Positions 24,984 to 40,379 of a DNA stretch of 64,000 nucleotides are shown here, piece after piece. The DNA is from Brevundimonas sp. NIBR10 (GTDB taxonomy: Bacteria > Pseudomonadota > Alphaproteobacteria > Caulobacterales > Caulobacteraceae): assembly GCF_027912515.1 (NCBI RefSeq), contig NZ_CP115464.1, positions 2,108,001 to 2,172,000 of the forward strand. The letters run 5' to 3'. The notes beneath the pieces were generated by a model, which was given only the letters and a program-made list of their open reading frames with translations, was not told where the DNA came from and searched no databases. The position numbers were made by a program, and so were the translations under genes. The first letter of the stretch is position 1. The number at the start of each line of letters is the position of its first letter.

Positions 24984-27013
24984 TCACTGCCCAAGTGCCT
25001 TGCGCTCGAAGACAGGCTGGTTCCCTTCGCTCAGGACCTGTCTAAGGCATTGGGCAAGTTGTGCGCGCTCGTAGGGTTTGTCGATCAGGGTAAACTCATG
25101 CGTAGACGTCTCGACACCTTCGCCCAGATATCCGGAGGTGAGCAGAACACGCAGCTGTGGCCGGATCTGGAGAGCCTGACGTGCCAGTTCTATTCCGTTC
25201 ATCCCTCCCGGCATGACGACGTCGGAAAACAGCAGGTCGAACCGACTTTCGCCCGACAGGCGGTGCAGGGCACCCTGAGCGTCCGAAGCGACCTCGCAGG
25301 TGTAGCCAAGGCTGGCGAGCATATCGAGGCAGACGCTGAGCACCGCAGGATCGTCTTCGACGATGAGGACCCGCTCGGTGCCTGTAAGATCGTCATCCGC
25401 CCGAGAGCTCCGCCCCTCTGTCGCGAGCGGCTCCGTCGTCACCGGGAGGCGGAGCTCGAAACTTGCGCCCTTGCCGGGCTCGCTTGCGACACTCACCTGA
25501 CCGCCCGATTGAGTGACGAAGCCGAACACTTGCGACAACCCCAAGCCGGAGCCCTTCCCAACGTCCTTGGTGGTAAAGAACGGCTCGAAGATTCGCGCGG
25601 CGACGTCCGGCGGCATCCCCGGCCCCGTATCGTCGACGCAAATCCGCGCAAAAGCGCCGGCTTCATCCCAGGCAGGTGGCCCGTCCGAGCCGATCATCAG
25701 TCGGCCCCGTCCGCTCATGGCGTCACGCGCATTGACCGCAAGGTTGAGGAGCGCCGTCTCCAGATGAGTCGGGTCCACCATAACGCGAATTGGGTCGGCG
25801 GACAGCTGGGTTTCGATTTCGACGCCGTCGCCCACGGCCTGCTGAAGCAGGGGAACAAACTCAGTGATCAGCTGATTGAGATCGACAACCCGAGGATTGA
25901 GCGTCTGTCGCCTGGAAAACGCCAGGAGCTGGCGTGTCAGGGTCTGGCCTCGCTCTGTTGCGGCGCGGATCGCCGCCAGATGCTTGATCAGCCCTGCCTG
26001 GCCTTCAGCCCGCCGCAGCAGGATGTCGGCGTTGCCCAGCACCACCGTAAGAAGATTATTAAAATCGTGGGCGACACCCCCGGTCAACTGGCCGACCGCC
26101 TCCATCTTTCGCGCCTGGATCAACTGTTCTTCCAGCTGGCGACGCTCGGTGACGTCGAGCAGCGTTCCATGGATATGGCCTTCTCCACCGATCTCATCCG
26201 GAACCCACACGCCTTGGTCGAGGAAGGTGCGATAGGTTCCGTCGGCGCACTGCCATCGATACTCGCAAGCGTAGGCTCCAGTCTCCGAAGCCTTCATGAG
26301 GCAGTCCGCGACGCTGGCGACATCATCGGGGTGCAGACGGCCCAAGCCGAGCTCCGGATCTTCTATAAAGCGTTCAGGGGTGAAGCCCGTTAGCGGCATA
26401 ATGCTGTCGCTTACGAACAGCGCCTTGAAGGGGTGGACCGTAGCCCGCGAGGTGAAGACGACGGGAAGTGACTTCAGGATCGCGTCCTGGCGCTCGCGCG
26501 TGGCCCTCAGCGCGCGTTCGGCCGCCAGCTTTTCTTCGCTGATCCGCGCATGGTCTTCGAGCAGAGCCTGACGCTCCTGGTTCTGGTGGCGCAACTCCAG
26601 CGTCTTCAGGTGAAGGTCGGCTAGAATGGCGACCTTCGAGCGCAGGATGAACGGATCGGCCGGCTTGAACACGACGTCCACGGCCCCGACGGAATAGGCC
26701 TGGAAGATGTGCGGCTCGTCCCGGAATACGGCGGTGACAAAGACGATGGGCGTGTCGCGTGTGCGCGGGTGTTCCCGGATCAGGCGAGCGGTTTCGTAGC
26801 CATCCATGCCGGGCATGTGGAGGTCCAGCAGGATGACAGCGAACTCCTGCACTAACAGGATGCGCAGCGCTTCCTCGCCGGAGCGGGCGACGACTAGGTC
26901 ATGGCCGAGGATCTCGAGCGCCTCCGTGGCTGCGAAGGCGTTGCGTTCGTCATCGTCTACAATCAGCACTCGCGCCCTGGGTGGACCGGGCTTCATTCTG
27001 GTGGCGCGGACCA

Positions 27014-27014
<1 letters not shown>
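24984..27014 (-). CDS. Hybrid kinase: REC-PAS-histidine kinase-REC
   Basis: A 676-residue soluble protein. Residues ~12-130 are a receiver ([19 protein letters not shown], phosphoacceptor in [12 protein letters not shown], then KPADP). A coiled coil and a PAS domain (~200-300, [18 protein letters not shown]) follow. The kinase core has H-box [17 protein letters not shown] (His near 318), N-box [14 protein letters not shown] and [21 protein letters not shown]-terminal receiver starts near 548 ([19 protein letters not shown], acceptor in [11 protein letters not shown]). The N-terminal receiver lets it act downstream of another kinase. The ATG shares one base with the stop of the poly-HAMP kinase (TGATG), so the two are translated together and probably form one relay. 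Confidence 0.92.
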
Positions 27015-32824
<5,810 letters not shown>

Positions 32825-33234
32825 TTTTGAACTCCGCGCGTCTCAATCCCGTGACTGAGGCAGCGGACGCCGAGCGGGGGTGTTGGTCTTAAAAACCTGC
32901 AGCTCCCCCACCTTATCCCCCGCTAAATCGTCCCCCAGAATCCGGACTAAACCGGTAACGCAGCGCTTGGTTCCATCGCCATTAAAGCTTGGCACCCAGC
33001 GCTGCGGGAGGCGCTATCAGTTCGCGTAATGCTGTGCTCCCTCACATAGTGACTGTTAGGTGTAGAATGGCAGGGGAAGGAACGGCCGAGGCCGACACCA
33101 TCGCGGTGTTTCATAGCGTCTGCTTCTCTGCGGCACGCTGCTCTTGCTGCTGGCGCTTCAGAAACCGAATGCTCAATTTCTGCCGCGTTATGACGGTTCA
33201 CTGCGCCATCGCTTGGCGGAAGCGGCCTATCTCC
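32825..33234. other. Intergenic region between the poly-HAMP kinase and the porin gene
   Basis: About 410 bases with no supported gene. CTGTTAGGTGTAGAATGGCA near 33053 is a weak match to a dispersed motif seen at 36842, 49361 and 57900. It contains the promoter of the poly-HAMP operon, but no clear boxes. Confidence 0.35.
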
Positions 33235-33912
33235 TTAGAATCCGATGAAAAGGGAGGCGATCACCGCGCCTGGGGTGAGATCGCTATCCGTCCAAGCAAG
33301 TCCTAGTGAGGCTGGTCCCACGTCTCGGCTGACACCCACCTCCCAGTCGGTCTTCCCACCTGTCGCGAATGCGCCGTCTTCATATCCGAGCCGAGCGTTG
33401 AGCCCGACCGGCCATCTGTGTGGAGCGTAACTCAGGCTCGCCCAACCATATCGATTGTCATCATCGCCGAGAGCCTCCTGATCCGGCGCATAAGCGAAAC
33501 CCAGTGTGCCCGTCAGGGCATCGAATGTGCGGCTCACCTGAACCGGAAGCTCGTAGTAGTTGACGTCATCACCGTCCGGGTACCGGTAGACTGCCACCGA
33601 GGCATCGATGTCGTAGCCTGAGACGGATCCGTTCCATCCCAAGGAGCCAGTGATTTCCACCTCGGCCCCGTCCCCATCGTCTCCGATGCCGTATTCCTCG
33701 ATCGTAGAAACATAGGCGTCTGCGTAGAAGCCAGAGCTATGGGTGAAGGTGAGGCCGCCCTGCAGAGCAGAATCGTTGCCTGACAGGGAGTAGCCCCGGT
33801 AGCGATAGTCGCTCACGACCCCGACCGTCGCCTTGGACGTCCATGTCCCGGTTTGGGCGAGGCTCGGCCCGGCGGTCAGCAAGCAAGTGACGAGGACAAT
33901 CGATCTCAGCAT
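33235..33912 (-). CDS. TorF-type outer-membrane porin
   Basis: A 225-residue protein with signal peptide MLRSIVLVTCLLTAGPSLAQ. The mature part shows the TorF-family opening VGVVSDYRYRGYSLSGNDSA and about ten amphipathic strands, ending in the outer-membrane signature ASLFIGF with a terminal phenylalanine. The family is inferred to form outer-membrane channels, sometimes for choline-like or aromatic solutes; the substrate here is unknown. It follows the CHASE4 kinase in the same direction with only a 10-base gap, so kinase and porin probably share a transcript. Confidence 0.85.
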   Translation of the reverse strand: MLRSIVLVTCLLTAGPSLAQTGTWTSKATVGVVSDYRYRGYSLSGNDSALQGGLTFTHSSGFYADAYVSTIEEYGIGDDGDGAEVEITGSLGWNGSVSGYDIDASVAVYRYPDGDDVNYYELPVQVSRTFDALTGTLGFAYAPDQEALGDDDNRYGWASLSYAPHRWPVGLNARLGYEDGAFATGGKTDWEVGVSRDVGPASLGLAWTDSDLTPGAVIASLFIGF

Positions 33913-33922
33913 TGGTTTCCGT

Positions 33923-36016
33923 TCAGGCTGCGACAGCAGTGGAAGGGGCGGGGGCGCTCGCGTCGAGGAGGCTCTCCATGGCCTCAATCAACGCGGCGGG
34001 ACGGATAGGCTTGGCGAGATGCATGTCGGAGCCCGCGTCCAAGCTTCGGCGAATGTCGTCCGCCATAGCGTTCGCCGTGAGCGAGATGACCGGCGTGCGA
34101 GGCAAACCCGCGGCCGCCTCATGCGTGCGCAGGGCGCGGGTGGCCGTCAAGCCATCCATCTGCGGCATCTGGACATCCATCAAGATCAGATCAAACGGTG
34201 CGGCCTTGAAGAGGTCGAGGGCCTCCACGCCGGTTTCGGCGAGGGTCAGGTCCACGCCGAGCGGCTCCAGGATCATCGCGACGACCTGCCGATTAATCGC
34301 GTGATCGTCGGCATACAGAACCCGCAGGCTGACCTGGCTCGGCATGCTGTGAGCTGCTGGAGCGAGGTCGGCCGGGGTGGCGGCGACGTCCGTCAGCCGG
34401 CGAAGCGGAAGGTGGGCGAAGAAAGTGGACCCTTTCCCGGGAACGGATCTAACCGTGACCGAGCCGCCCATCATCTGGGATAGTGAAGCGCAAATCGATA
34501 ATCCCAGCCCGGTTCCGCCGTATTGGCGGCTGACCGAGACATCGGCCTGTTCGAAGCGCTGGAACAGCCGTGCCGCCGTCGCACGGTCAAAGCCGATGCC
34601 GGTGTCACTGACGCTGATGCAGAGCTTTCCGCCGTTATGGCGGCGCGCCGTCAGTTGCACGCAGCCGCTTTCCGTGAACTTGACGGCATTCCCAACGAGG
34701 TTCGTCACAACCTGTGACACGCGGGTCTTGTCGCCGGCGTAGACACCCTCCGCGTCCGGGTGAATCGTCAAGCCCAGTGAAACGCCCTTGGCCGCAGCGG
34801 AGGCACCATGCAGGGCTGCTGCCGATCGCAGCACTTCAGCCAAGTCAAAGGGGGCGATCTCGAACTGAAGTTGGCCGGCCTCGATCTTGGCGACGTCCAG
34901 TATGTCGTTCACCACATGTTCGAGCGTTTGACCGGACGCCACGATGGTGCGCGCCATCTCGCGACCCCGTTCGTCGATCTGATGCGCGTAGAGCAATTCG
35001 GTCATGGCGATGACGCCGTTCAAAGGCGTTCGCAGCTCATGGCTCATATTGGCGAGGAACTGCGACTTGGCGGCGTTGGCGGCTTTGGCTTCGCCGAGAG
35101 TTCGGTCGAGAGCTTCTTCATTATAGGCGAGGTCGCGGATCAGGCGGTAAACTCGTAGTCCTCCGACCCCAAGGGCAACCAGCAGGAGCAGGACCAGTAC
35201 GATAAGGGCGGGAATCGCGCGAGACAGTAAAGACGCGCTGGGATGATCAGGGGTCCATTCGATGGCGCCGAGACTGCGGCCTGCGCTGTCCTTCAGGACC
35301 ACCCACGCTTCGCTTTGCGGTGCCTCCGGTCCGATCAGCCGCGGATGATCTAGCATCAGGTCGGCGTCCAGGGTCGCGACGAACGTCCGGGCAGAGAGCC
35401 CGCTGACCACGATTGGGTCAGGCCTGTTCGCAACAGCGTGCGCTGCGTCTTCCGGGACGACCGTCGAGACACTGACGAAATAGGGCTCTGCTCCCACCAT
35501 CACCGTGGCTTGCCGCGTGACTACAGTATCCAGTCCATAGGCCGAACGTAGTCCGGAACGGCTTGGTGCCGGAGCAGAGGTCCGAACGGCGTCGACGAGG
35601 GGCTGGACGGCTCTTGTGAGCGCGGCCTCGGTCCGTGGATCAACCGCCTCGCTGTCGCGGGAGGCGTAGGTGACCCGGCCGGCTCCATCGTAGGCCAGGG
35701 ACACCTCGTGGTTCATGTAGTCCGCGAAATAGTCGCCGTAGTTGATCTGCATCCAGTCGGCGTCGCCGGCAAGCGTCTGCGTGTAAGCCTCGTTCCACAC
35801 GGTCGCAGAGATGACGTCCTCGCGAAGCCCTTCCAGGCGGCGTTCGACGCGGCGCTCGGTCAGCGCCGTCTGGGTCTCAAGGTTCATCCTGTCGAGAACG
35901 TGGGCGGAATACGCGATCATGCCGCCGACGGCGAGCAGCACGGTAGCGACGGCAAGCAGCCCGACCAGTATGAGCCGCAGCAGATGCGCGCGTGTGAGTG
36001 CTGAAGCTTCCGACAT
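33923..36016 (-). CDS. CHASE4 membrane hybrid sensor kinase
   Basis: A 697-residue protein. A transmembrane helix at ~12-35, a periplasmic CHASE4 domain (~45-265, with the feature VISATVWNEAYTQT), and a second helix at ~268-292. The kinase core has H-box [16 protein letters not shown] (His near 327), N-box NLVGNAVKFTESG and GGTGLGLSICASLSQMMGG. A receiver starts at ~568 (LRVLYADDHAINRQVV, acceptor LILMDVQMPQMDG, Lys in HLAKPIRP). CHASE4 senses unknown periplasmic ligands. Co-directional with the porin gene 10 bases downstream, which suggests that it senses and controls uptake through the outer membrane. No DNA-binding output partner is adjacent. Confidence 0.92.
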   Translation of the reverse strand: MSEASALTRAHLLRLILVGLLAVATVLLAVGGMIAYSAHVLDRMNLETQTALTERRVERRLEGLREDVISATVWNEAYTQTLAGDADWMQINYGDYFADYMNHEVSLAYDGAGRVTYASRDSEAVDPRTEAALTRAVQPLVDAVRTSAPAPSRSGLRSAYGLDTVVTRQATVMVGAEPYFVSVSTVVPEDAAHAVANRPDPIVVSGLSARTFVATLDADLMLDHPRLIGPEAPQSEAWVVLKDSAGRSLGAIEWTPDHPSASLLSRAIPALIVLVLLLLVALGVGGLRVYRLIRDLAYNEEALDRTLGEAKAANAAKSQFLANMSHELRTPLNGVIAMTELLYAHQIDERGREMARTIVASGQTLEHVVNDILDVAKIEAGQLQFEIAPFDLAEVLRSAAALHGASAAAKGVSLGLTIHPDAEGVYAGDKTRVSQVVTNLVGNAVKFTESGCVQLTARRHNGGKLCISVSDTGIGFDRATAARLFQRFEQADVSVSRQYGGTGLGLSICASLSQMMGGSVTVRSVPGKGSTFFAHLPLRRLTDVAATPADLAPAAHSMPSQVSLRVLYADDHAINRQVVAMILEPLGVDLTLAETGVEALDLFKAAPFDLILMDVQMPQMDGLTATRALRTHEAAAGLPRTPVISLTANAMADDIRRSLDAGSDMHLAKPIRPAALIEAMESLLDASAPAPSTAVAA

Positions 36017-36419
36017 TGTCTCCTCTGGAGACAGGCCTAAGCAAACACCCTGAAAAGTTTGATAACCTCGCCGCAGCCGTTCCGCTCAGGACGAGCATAG
36101 TCAAAACGAAACATGCTGCTTGAGCCGCCCTTGGAGTGACCTGAAGACTGAGTGCGGCAATCCAGATTGAACAGAACATTCGGGTGACGGCCTTGGGCGG
36201 GGAGTGGTATAGTCCCGATGGCCGCCTTTATCCGGTTTCCAGACTTCCATCAGGCAAAAGGAGCAGACTCCCGACCGTGACCTATCCGCGACTCGCCGAA
36301 ATCGGTTACTGGACCCCGGCTCCTTGCTTCTTAAGATCCAAGTGTAGAGCTCGTCGGCAGATCCCTATCTACTCGTAGCTAACAAGTGATTTCCACTAAA
36401 GTTTAAGTAATTTCAGCGT

Positions 36420-36578
36420 TCAAGCGCTCAGGATTTGGTCCCGCTGCTCCTGAAGGCTCCGCGCAGCACGGCTTTGAGGTGGGCAGTCATGATTCTTTGG
36501 CAGTCGCCACGACGGCTTGGCAGAGAATCTGTGATAGCCGTACTGTTTGAGCGGGATGATGGGATCAGACGCGGACAT
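36420..36578 (-). CDS. Possible small protein, doubtful
   Basis: A 52-residue frame beginning MSASDPIIPLKQYGYHRFSA and rich in basic and proline residues. GAGGAG lies six bases before the ATG. Nothing comparable is known to me; it could be a chance ORF. Confidence 0.3.
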   Translation of the reverse strand: MSASDPIIPLKQYGYHRFSAKPSWRLPKNHDCPPQSRAARSLQEQRDQILSA

Positions 36579-36841
36579 GGCGGCTCCTCGGGGCGAAACT
36601 GAGGAACGCACTGGTCTCGCATTGGTGTTTCAACGGCCGTTCACAGTGTCGTGCGAACATCGCCGTATCACCGTTTGCTGGTCGATGCCGGCTTGTGCGT
36701 CTTTCCTGCTGATTGTTCCCCGTTCGTAAGCGCAGCAGGACAACTATCAATCGCAATGTCGCGGTCTCGCTAGTCGGGCAACGAACCGGCGGCAGGCCCC
36801 TGCTAATCAACCATCTCGCCCAGTGTATAGCCGGCCCTTCA

Positions 36842-36859
36842 CATACTGGCCGTTAGGCG
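36842..36859. repeat. Dispersed intergenic motif, copy 1
   Basis: CATACTGGCCGTTAGGCG, identical to 49361-49378 over 18 bases and preceded in both by CTTC. A related form (AATGGCCGTTAGACG) occurs at 57899. Both main copies are followed within ~60 bases by a GGTCCGCTT...GGCT segment. All copies are intergenic. Confidence 0.6.
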
Positions 36860-36923
36860 CGGGGAGGGGGCCTGAAAGGTCCGCTTTTCGGCTGGATGCC
36901 TCTGACTGGTTTCGACGGTGGGC

Positions 36924-37070
36924 TCAACTGATCGCTGCAACACACTCGGCGAAGGTCTCAGTGGGCGTCCGGTAGAGCAAGGTCTTTCTGGGGCGTTCGT
37001 TGAGCTGTCGGGCGATAACGCTGAGCTGCGCCTGGCTGTGCAAAGACAGGTCAGTCCCGTGGGGCAGATA
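36924..37070 (-). mobile_element. IS30-family transposase C-terminal stump
   Basis: The minus frame reads YLPHGTDLSLHSQAQL, then RQLNERPRKTLLYRTPTETF, to a TGA at 36924. This is the conserved C-terminus of IS30-family transposases. The rest is missing: sequence switches at ~37070 directly into an IS3 transposase on the other strand. Confidence 0.8.
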
Positions 37071-37746
37071 CGGTTCGCCGCGCGTCCACGCCACCCTGCG
37101 TCGGCACGGGCGACGGGTTGGCCGGTCCCGCGTGGAGCGGCTGATGCGCCGCGCCGGCCTGCGAAGACTGGCGGCCCTGCCGCGTCGGGCTAGGACGACG
37201 AACAGCCGCCACGGCTATCCGATCTCGCCCAACAGGCTCGCTCGTAACTTCGAGGCGGCGGCTCCCAACCAGGTCTGGCTCGCCGACCTGACCTACATCC
37301 CAACGGGCGAAGGCTGGCTCTACCTTGCCGCCATCCTGGATCTGCACACCCGCAAGGTCGTCGGCTGGGCCATGCGCCAGACCCTGCACATCGAGATCGC
37401 CCTGGACGCTCTCAACATGGCCGTCGAACGTCAGCGGCCTGCGCCGGGCCTGATCCATCACTCCGATCGGGGAATCCAATACGCCGCCGAGGCCTATCGA
37501 TCAGCTCTGGCCCGATCCGGCATCACCCCGTCGATGAGCCGAAAGGGCGACTGCTGGGACAATGCGCCCATGGAGAGCTTCTTCCACACCCTCAAGACCG
37601 AGCGCGTCCATCACCGCGTCTACGCCACCCGGGACTAGGCCCGCAGAGACCTGTTCGGATACATCGAGGGCTTCTACAATCCCCGTCGCCTGCACTCAGC
37701 ACTGGGCTACATCAGCCTTGCCGAGGCCGAACGCAGAGCGGCTTAA
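37066..37746 (+). pseudogene. IS3-family OrfB transposase, truncated and with an internal stop
   Basis: The frame reads RYGSPRVHATLRRHGR and RVERLMRRAGLRRL, then the rve integrase core: NQVWLADLTYIPT (first Asp), LIHHSDRGIQYA (second Asp) and DNAPMESFFHTLKTE (Glu). A TAG at 37636 interrupts it, after which the normal ending RRDLFGYIEGFYNPRRLHSA continues in the same frame to TAA at 37744-37746. The N-terminal ~50 residues and OrfA are missing at the junction with the IS30 stump. Both defects make it inactive. Confidence 0.85.
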
Positions 37747-37776
37747 CCCCGTCCACTTTTGCGGGGGAAGATCACC

Positions 37777-38280
37777 TTAAGCGTCCTTGGCCTGTAGGTT
37801 GACCGTCAGCTCCGCGAGCTTGGTCATGTACTCATCGCTTTCGTAGATATCCTTGGTCGCGGCCTTCAGCTTTTTGTCGTCGGCCTTGAGGCCCGAGCCC
37901 GCCGCGAAAGCCGCTGCGGTCCCGAAACCCGCGATGCCGTAGTGGGACATCCGCTGGTATTGCGCGATGATCATGGCGTCCAACACAGGGCCCTTTTCAG
38001 GCCCTTCTTCGAGGACATGCTTGGTGGCTTCGGCGACGAGGCCTTCCATGCCTTTGCAATGTTCCTTGGAGACTTTCTCGTCCTGCCCGGCGAGCAGCTC
38101 CTTCAGCAGCTCGGTATGCTTTGAGATGCCCTCGACCGACTTGCTAAGCATGTCCTTGAGCGACGGATCAGAGGCTTTCGGGGCGATCTTCTTCAGAACG
38201 CGCTGCATCTGGTCGTTGGCAGACCACAGGTCCTTCAGCTCGTCGGTGTAAAGGTCTTTCAGATCTTCTGGCGTGGACAT
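37777..38280 (-). CDS. YciE/DUF892 ferritin-like stress protein
   Basis: A 167-residue four-helix protein. The opening EDLKDLYTDELKDLWSAN and the segments KHTELLKELLAG, DAMIIAQYQRMSHYGIAGFG match the YciE/YciF family (DUF892), which has a ferritin-like di-iron fold. The carboxylate and histidine ligands are in place (E13, H67-type and H at SHYG). The family is part of the osmotic/general stress response. A candidate EcfG promoter points to it from 38371. It is divergent from a mechanosensitive channel gene. Confidence 0.92.
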   Translation of the reverse strand: MSTPEDLKDLYTDELKDLWSANDQMQRVLKKIAPKASDPSLKDMLSKSVEGISKHTELLKELLAGQDEKVSKEHCKGMEGLVAEATKHVLEEGPEKGPVLDAMIIAQYQRMSHYGIAGFGTAAAFAAGSGLKADDKKLKAATKDIYESDEYMTKLAELTVNLQAKDA

Positions 38281-38346
38281 GGATGTTCCTACTGGATGAG
38301 TTGATCGGATGTCGTGCGGAGGTTCAGAAAGCCGCGCTGGACCCGT

Positions 38347-38371
38347 AAGCGATTAGCCAACCATCCGTTCC
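38347..38371 (-). promoter_or_regulatory. Candidate EcfG promoter toward the ferritin-like gene
   Basis: On the minus strand GGAAC (38371-38367), 16 bases, then GCTT (38350-38347). The -35 box is perfect; the -10 box is a weaker match to CGTT. It lies ~70 bases before the start codon. Confidence 0.5.
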
Positions 38372-38394
38372 GGCCGATCGTTTCGTTTGTGGCC

Positions 38395-38419
38395 GGAACA
38401 AGACAGGCCCCATCTTGTT
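38395..38419 (+). promoter_or_regulatory. Candidate EcfG promoter toward the channel gene
   Basis: GGAAC at 38395-38399, 16 bases, TGTT at 38416-38419. This matches GGAAC-N16-CGTT with one difference, ~45 bases before the channel start. With the site on the other strand it forms a divergent stress-promoter pair. Confidence 0.65.
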
Positions 38420-38464
38420 AGGCCCGCTGTAAACCCGCGCGATTTGCGTCAGGGAGAGGGCTGC

Positions 38465-39766
38465 ATGCAAACACCAAACTATGAGTTCATCGGCTGGGAT
38501 GCGCTACTCTATGAGTGGGCGCCCAAGGTGATCGGCGCCGTGCTGATCCTCATCGCGGCTTGGTTCATCGGCAAGGCCGTGAAATGGGCACTGGCCAAGG
38601 GGATCAACCGCATCCCTGGCGCTTCGAAGGCCACAACCAGTGAAAATCCTAAGCACTCGATCGGAGCGAGCCTCGGTGATGTCGCCTTCTGGCTGATCTT
38701 GCTTTTCGGCGTTGTCGCCGCTCTCGGCGTTCTGAACCTTGGCCAGGTCGTTACTCCTCTGAACTCTCTGCTCACGCAGGTCGCGTCATTCGTGCCGAGC
38801 GTCCTTGGCGCAGTCCTGATCTTCTTCATCGGGTTCGTGGTCGCCACCCTTGCCAAGCGTGTCGTTGAGGCCGCGCTGCAGGCCGCCAATGCGGATCGCT
38901 GGCTTGAGAAAGCTGGTCTAACCAAGGCGACGGGCTCGACTGGCGTCAGCACCGCTATCGGCACCCTAGTATTCGTCCTGATCATCATCCCCATCACGAT
39001 CGCGGCGCTGGAGCAACTGGGCATTGAGTCATTGACGGTCCCAGCGGTTGCCGTCCTGTCGACCGTACTGGCTGCGATCCCGAACGTTCTCGCCGCCGCC
39101 ATCGTTTTGGCGGTGGGTTGGTTTATCGGTCGTTGGGTCGCCCAGCTGATTGAACGCATCTTGCCAGCGACTGGGTTCGATCGCAGCATCTCCAGCCTGA
39201 CGGCGCTGACCGCCACGACGCAGGCGTCGGCCGCGCCGAAACCGTCCACTGCGCCTTATGCCGGCGACGTAACACCGGCCACGGCGCGCGTGCTTGGGGG
39301 CGAGGTGCCTAGGCCAATGACGCCGTCCAGCATCGTGGGCAAGATCGCCATGGCGGCGATCGTCGCCTTCACTGCGGTCGAGGCTGCCAAGCTGCTGCAG
39401 TTTGGCACGATCGCGGTGACCTTGCAGGAGATCCTGTCGCTGGCAGGCCACGTCATTGTCGGTGGGATAATCATCACCGCCGGCGTCCTGATCGGCGGCG
39501 TCCTCGCCAACCTTATCAACAAGGGGACCGGCGGCACCGACGGCTTCGCTTCGACACTGGTGAGATGGGCTACGATCGCCTTGGCGACGGCCATGGGCCT
39601 GCGCTTCATGGGTATCGCCGATGATATTGTCCTGCTGGCCTTTGGTCTGATCCTGGGTGCCGCAGCGGTGGCCGCCGCTCTGGCCTTTGGACTGGGCGGA
39701 CGCGACGCCGCGGGCAAGGTGGCTCAGACTTGGGCCGACAAGGTCACCAAGACCCCGACTCAGTGA
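38465..39766 (+). CDS. MscS-related small-conductance channel (TM-helix repeat family)
   Basis: A 433-residue membrane protein with about ten hydrophobic segments. It carries the conserved repeats VIGAVLILIAAWFIGKAVKW, VLGAVLIFFIGFVVATLAKR, NVLAAAIVLAVGWFIGRWVA and IVGGIIITAGVLIGGVLANL. This repetitive TM-helix pattern is typical of CmpX-like and mechanosensitive-channel-like proteins that relieve turgor. ATG 38465 is preceded by AGGGAGAGG, and the longer frame lacks conservation. An EcfG-type promoter and terminator flank it, so it is probably a stress-induced single gene. Confidence 0.85.
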   Translation: MQTPNYEFIGWDALLYEWAPKVIGAVLILIAAWFIGKAVKWALAKGINRIPGASKATTSENPKHSIGASLGDVAFWLILLFGVVAALGVLNLGQVVTPLNSLLTQVASFVPSVLGAVLIFFIGFVVATLAKRVVEAALQAANADRWLEKAGLTKATGSTGVSTAIGTLVFVLIIIPITIAALEQLGIESLTVPAVAVLSTVLAAIPNVLAAAIVLAVGWFIGRWVAQLIERILPATGFDRSISSLTALTATTQASAAPKPSTAPYAGDVTPATARVLGGEVPRPMTPSSIVGKIAMAAIVAFTAVEAAKLLQFGTIAVTLQEILSLAGHVIVGGIIITAGVLIGGVLANLINKGTGGTDGFASTLVRWATIALATAMGLRFMGIADDIVLLAFGLILGAAAVAAALAFGLGGRDAAGKVAQTWADKVTKTPTQ

Positions 39767-39773
39767 GACCCGG

Positions 39774-39813
39774 CGGCCGACTATCGTCGAACTAGTCGGC
39801 CGCATTCTTTTCC
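39774..39813 (+). terminator. Rho-independent terminator of the channel gene
   Basis: CGGCCGACTA at 39774-39783 pairs with TAGTCGGCCG at 39793-39802 around a 9-base loop, followed by the T-rich tail CATTCTTTTCCCTTT. Confidence 0.8.
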
Positions 39814-39967
39814 CTTTAACGATGAGTTCGACCTGACCGACAACCGCAATCGGGACCCCGCATGGTTCCACTGGCCTTGCCGAAAACCGCCGCACGGCAC
39901 TGGTCGTCGTCAGCGCTAACCCTCCAGTCCAGGGCTCACCGCCCGGGCCATTTTACCTTCAAGAGAC

Positions 39968-40367
39968 ATGATGAGCTTTTTCGGCAAAATCTGCGACAAG
40001 ATCACCGGCCAAAAGGCGCATCCAACGACGCCTCAGGCCCAAGCGCCTACGAGCACGCCGGTCTCAGCACACCCCGTTCCTGTAGCGCCCGCCACTCCCT
40101 TCACGCCTCAACCGGTCCATGTTGACCAAGTCCTGTCCCAGATGGCCGAGATGAAGGGTGGCGGCGGAAACTGGCGGACATCGATCGTCGATTACTCAAT
40201 CTGCTCGACCTAACTCCAGCCTCGACGCCCGCAAAGAGCTCGCCGAGGAGTTGGGCGTAAACGCTGGCGCTCATGGCTCGGCGGAACAGGACATCGCCCT
40301 GTCGAAAGCGGTCTGGCGGAAACTTGCAGAGAACAGCGGCCAGTTCCCCGCCAGCCTGCGCGACTAG
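39968..40367 (+). pseudogene. DUF3597 gene with two frameshifts
   Basis: The first frame gives MSFFGKICDKITGQKAHPTT, a proline-rich linker and QMAEMKGGGGNWRTSIVDY, the DUF3597 start and core. The family should go on as LxxLLxLDSSLxARKELAxELG. That sequence is present but split: LNLLDL is in another frame and NSSLDARKELAEELGVNAG, WRKLAENSGQFPASLRD in a third. One base is missing after GTCGATTA and another at GACCTAAC. DUF3597 proteins are stress-related and of unknown role. Either the gene has decayed or the assembly holds errors. Confidence 0.75.
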
Positions 40368-40379
40368 CGGGTCGGGCCG

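Larger units (their letters stand above)
36017..36923. other. Gene-poor region upstream of the CHASE4 kinase
   Basis: About 900 bases. Apart from one doubtful small ORF (36420-36578, minus) I see no gene. Near the end it contains one copy of a dispersed motif (36842-36859) followed by AGGTCCGCTTTTCGGC. The DNA is a mixture of composition types and ends in an IS30 stump. Confidence 0.4.

Noticed and set aside
24924..26393. 489-codon plus-strand frame opposite the REC-PAS-HK-REC kinase
   Set aside because: Antisense shadow; the kinase shows all conserved boxes in the other direction.
36184..36378. 64-codon plus-strand frame in the gap upstream of the CHASE4 kinase
   Set aside because: No ribosome-binding site, no similarity and mixed composition.
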